Of a DNA stretch of 7,985 nucleotides, positions 6,729 to 7,985 are shown one piece after another (within the stretch, counting starts at the first letter, position 1; each line of letters begins with the position of its first letter). Source of the stretch: Opitutus sp. GAS368 (GTDB lineage: Bacteria > Verrucomicrobiota > Verrucomicrobiia > Opitutales > Opitutaceae); contig CAMATV010000137.1 in NCBI GenBank assembly GCA_945861235.1, positions 1 to 7,985 of the forward strand. The letters run 5' to 3'. Position numbers and translations under genes: made by a program. Below the pieces are notes generated by a model. The model made no database searches and had not been told where the DNA came from. It saw only the letters and a program-made list of their open reading frames with translations.

Positions 6729-6790
6729 GCGGAGGATAGGCGGACACAAAATTTCAGCCGCGCGCAACCGGTGCGACGATTAAAATCATC

Positions 6791-6813
6791 GCGTTCGCCA
6801 GGCGGGCGAACGC
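6791..6813 (-). terminator. Probable terminator closing the vapBC-DUF1653 cassette
   Basis: A perfect 9-bp stem, GCGTTCGCC / GGCGAACGC, with a 5-nt loop lies 9 nt after the DUF1653 stop codon. On the minus strand it is followed by GATGATTTTA, a partly T-rich tail. The position directly behind the last gene of the cassette and before the TonB receptor start supports a terminator, although the T tract is broken. Confidence 0.6.
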
Positions 6814-6822
6814 TCGGCCACG

Positions 6823-7068
6823 TTAGTCCGCGCTGACGTAGGCGAAACGCGGCACGCGCCGACCGTCGTCGAGCGTGACGCTTTCGATGAACATCGCTTG
6901 CGGGCGAAGCCAGAAGCTGTGGTCGTCGTAGAGGAGTTGATACACGACGAAGACTTCCTGGGTCTCCGAGTGGCGGGCGAGGTGGTGCACGCGATACTCG
7001 TTGCCCTTGTAGTGGCGGTAGCGGCCGGGGCGCGGCTCGGATGGGAGTGGCGGAAGCGGGGTGGACAT
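6823..7068 (-). CDS. DUF1653 domain protein
   Basis: This small protein of 81 residues consists almost wholly of a DUF1653 domain. Landmarks are GRYRHYKGNEY (15-25), ARHSET (31-36), VVYQLLY (41-47), WLRPQAMF (53-60) and the PRF near the end (73-75), in the family order and at full family length. The first 14 residues are a proline-rich lead. There is no signal peptide or membrane segment, so it should be cytoplasmic. To my knowledge the biochemical role of the family is unknown. The ATG at 7068 follows the toxin stop codon by only 2 nt and no separate ribosome site is visible, so it is probably translated by coupling to the toxin gene and controlled by the antitoxin promoter. A hairpin follows its stop codon. 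The family assignment is firm; any link to toxin function is inference from position. Confidence 0.93.
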   Translation of the reverse strand: MSTPLPPLPSEPRPGRYRHYKGNEYRVHHLARHSETQEVFVVYQLLYDDHSFWLRPQAMFIESVTLDDGRRVPRFAYVSAD

Positions 7069-7070
7069 CG

Positions 7071-7493
7071 TCAGGAAGTTTCCGGCGGGCCGACGTGGGT
7101 GATTTTCAGCTTGGGAAAATAGTGCCGATAGAAGCCGCGATCGCGCGTGATGAGTTCATCGGCGTGATAAAAGGCGTGGGCGGCGACGAGGAAGTCGGCG
7201 ACAACGCGATGCCGCGGTTTGGAAGACAGTTTGCGGTATTCGAGGAAGATGCGGCCGGCGAGGTGCAGGTCGCGCCAGCCGAAAGGCGCAAGGCGGATTT
7301 GCATGCGCTTGAGCGTCGCTTCAGTGTCCTCGGCGGTGGCGAAATAGAGGGAGGTTTCGGCGGCGACGACCGGGCAGATGACGAGGGCACCGCGGGAGAG
7401 CGCGGTATTGAGGGCCTCGACGGCGTGGGGCGTGTGCTCGGAGGACTGCCCGAGGACGTCGATGAGGATGTTGGAATCGAGGGCGATGGCCAT
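7071..7493 (-). CDS. vapC: PIN-domain ribonuclease toxin (VapC family)
   Basis: This 140-residue PIN-domain protein is a likely toxin endoribonuclease, of the family that cleaves tRNA, rRNA or mRNA with Mg2+ or Mn2+. The acidic active-site residues are all visible: Asp6 in ALDSNILID, Glu46 in AAETS, Asp100 in VADFLVAAHA and Asp118 in TRDRGFY. The C-terminal pattern TRDRGFYRHYFPKL is typical of VapC proteins. Length is normal for the family and nothing appears truncated, so the toxin should be active unless held by the antitoxin. The ATG at 7493 follows the antitoxin stop by 3 nt, in the same reading frame, which fits coupled translation. The RNA target cannot be deduced. Confidence 0.95.
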   Translation of the reverse strand: MAIALDSNILIDVLGQSSEHTPHAVEALNTALSRGALVICPVVAAETSLYFATAEDTEATLKRMQIRLAPFGWRDLHLAGRIFLEYRKLSSKPRHRVVADFLVAAHAFYHADELITRDRGFYRHYFPKLKITHVGPPETS

Positions 7494-7496
7494 GGC

Positions 7497-7784
7497 TTAT
7501 CGGGTGGTGCGGCGTTTTTTTGCGGCGGGTGTGGCCTCAAAGGAGCCCTGATCCTCGGCGACGCGGAGGGCCTCGCGGGCTGCATCGCCAGTAGGATAGG
7601 GGGCGCTGTCAGCCTGCAGCGCGACGAATTGGTCGAAGAAACCCGGAGTGGGTTTTTTGCGGAGGACGATGCTCCCCTTGGTGCCGAGCTCGACCTCGAG
7701 GACCGTGCCGGCGTCAATGCCGAGCGCGTGGCGGATCTCTTGCGGCAAGGTGAGCTGGCCTTTGGAGGTGACGGTGGTTTCCAT
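7497..7784 (-). CDS. vapB: AbrB/MazE-type antitoxin (VapB) paired with the PIN toxin
   Basis: This 95-residue protein has an N-terminal AbrB-type swapped-hairpin DNA-binding domain: VTSKGQLTLPQEIRHALGI at about 5-23, then GTVLEVEL. It binds its own promoter as a dimer and, through its C-terminal half, should bind and block the PIN toxin encoded next. The C-terminal half holds FFDQFVALQ and a helix-prone GDAAREALRVAEDQG, and the chain ends in a basic tail, KKRRTTR. The ATG at 7784 is preferred over an ATG at 7820 because the AbrB domain begins there and a GGTAAGG sequence lies just upstream. Inverted and tandem repeats overlap this leader and are good candidates for autoregulation. A run of seven As lies in the KK codons close to the stop. 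Confidence 0.92.
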   Translation of the reverse strand: METTVTSKGQLTLPQEIRHALGIDAGTVLEVELGTKGSIVLRKKPTPGFFDQFVALQADSAPYPTGDAAREALRVAEDQGSFEATPAAKKRRTTR

Positions 7785-7786
7785 GG

Positions 7787-7817
7787 CCTTACCGTGAAGT
7801 AAGGAGTAAGGATAAGG
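7787..7817 (-). promoter_or_regulatory. Candidate antitoxin operator / translational hairpin
   Basis: An inverted repeat, CCTTAC-(6 nt)-GTAAGG, occupies 7787-7804, ending 3 nt before the antitoxin ATG. In the mRNA the downstream arm contains the purine-rich GGTAAGG that could act as ribosome site, so the hairpin could hide it. The upstream arm belongs to a tandem repeat: GTAAGGA occurs at 7799-7805 and 7806-7812, followed by a partial copy to 7817. AbrB-type antitoxins usually bind inverted repeats in their own promoter. That this site is bound is inference. Confidence 0.45.
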
Positions 7818-7836
7818 CAAGCGGACAATAGCCGAA

Positions 7837-7860
7837 GATCGCCCGCAAGCGGGCTCCTAC
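7837..7860 (-). repeat. REP-like palindromic element
   Basis: On the minus strand the element reads GTAGGAGCCCGCTTGCGGGC followed by GATC. It has a 6-bp stem, GCCCGC / GCGGGC, with a 2-nt loop and the GTAG head seen in many REP elements mobilised by TnpA-REP (RAYT) transposases. It lies between the cupredoxin stop and the antitoxin gene. It may also end the cupredoxin transcript, but no T tract follows. No transposase is present in the window. Confidence 0.6.
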
Positions 7861-7904
7861 CCCCGATGGGGAGGGCGGGTCGGGGACCGCGCCCTCGTTT
7901 GGCG

Positions 7905-7985
7905 TTACTTCGGTTCCACGCGAAGAATACCCTTCATCAACGCGGAGTGGCCGGGGAAACTGCAGAGGTAGTCGTAGTCGCCGGG
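7905..7985 (-). CDS. Azurin/plastocyanin-like cupredoxin, C-terminal end (runs off the right edge)
   Basis: Only the last 26 codons and the TAA stop (7907-7905) are in the window; the gene starts beyond the right edge. The peptide YLCSFPGHSALMKGIL matches the copper-binding C-terminal loop of azurins. The ligands Cys, His and Met are visible in CSFPGHSALM with azurin spacing (Cys to His five positions, His to Met four). Such proteins are small periplasmic electron carriers with a type 1 copper site. The full length and any fusion to other domains, for example a dehydrogenase or haem domain, cannot be seen. A REP-like hairpin lies about 45 nt after the stop. Confidence 0.9.
   Translation of the reverse strand, partial: PGDYDYLCSFPGHSALMKGILRVEPK

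Noticed and set aside
6729..6790. Promoter upstream of the TonB receptor
   Set aside because: A TTGCGC hexamer is present but no convincing -10 box at proper spacing, so a call would be guesswork.
5115..6836. Long plus-strand ORF of 573 codons
   Set aside because: Also antisense to the TonB receptor, with the same low-complexity Gly/Ala/Glu-rich composition. The minus-strand gene has a signal peptide, domains and a proper C-terminus.
7041..7802. Plus-strand ORF of 253 codons across the toxin-antitoxin genes
   Set aside because: It is antisense to vapBC and has only Gly/Glu/Ala-rich sequence with no recognisable domain.

Overview
This window carries eight or nine genes, all transcribed from the minus strand (right to left in the given coordinates), with short gaps and high GC. 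The organism is most probably a member of the Verrucomicrobiota, close to Opitutaceae. That call rests on the style of the large TonB-dependent receptor (an N-terminal carboxypeptidase-regulatory-like domain followed by the DAAAIAVNEQR / plug arrangement), the high GC, the scarcity of Shine-Dalgarno sequences and the repeat-rich intergenic DNA. It is inference from protein style, not a database match.

Layout in the direction of transcription, from right to left. (1) 7985-7905: the last 26 residues of an azurin/plastocyanin-like cupredoxin. (2) 7860-7787: a short intergenic stretch with a REP-like hairpin and a 7-bp tandem repeat that ends in an inverted repeat over the start region of the next gene. 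(3) 7784-6823: a compact cassette of an AbrB-type antitoxin, a PIN-domain (VapC) toxin and a small DUF1653 protein, with gaps of 3 and 2 nt, closed by a terminator-like hairpin at 6791-6813. (4) 6728-3444: a 1094-residue TonB-dependent outer-membrane receptor, followed by a perfect 18-bp palindrome that looks like its terminator. (5) 3404-3251: an intergenic cluster of degenerate direct repeats and a separate hairpin element. (6) 3240-1996: a glycerate kinase of the GlxK/GarK family, enlarged by two low-complexity insertions. (7) 1840-470: a DUF1343/NamZ-family lipoprotein, probably a cell-wall amino-sugar hydrolase. (8) 542-222: a doubtful small membrane-protein ORF. (9) 212-1: the N-terminal 70 codons of a class I mannose-6-phosphate isomerase.

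Functional reading: genes 7-9 may form one transcription unit with an envelope/sugar theme, namely a wall-sugar hydrolase lipoprotein followed by a hexose-phosphate isomerase. Glycerate kinase feeds glycerate into glycolysis. The TonB receptor imports an unidentified large substrate. The vapBC-DUF1653 cassette is self-contained and bracketed by hairpins. I see no CRISPR array, RNA gene, integrase or transposase, and no clear new multi-gene system. The points most worth checking are the repeat-derived peptides and perfect G-quadruplex motif inside the glycerate kinase gene, the DUF1653 gene coupled to the toxin-antitoxin pair, the inverted repeat over the antitoxin start region, and the atypical central motif of the DUF1343 protein.
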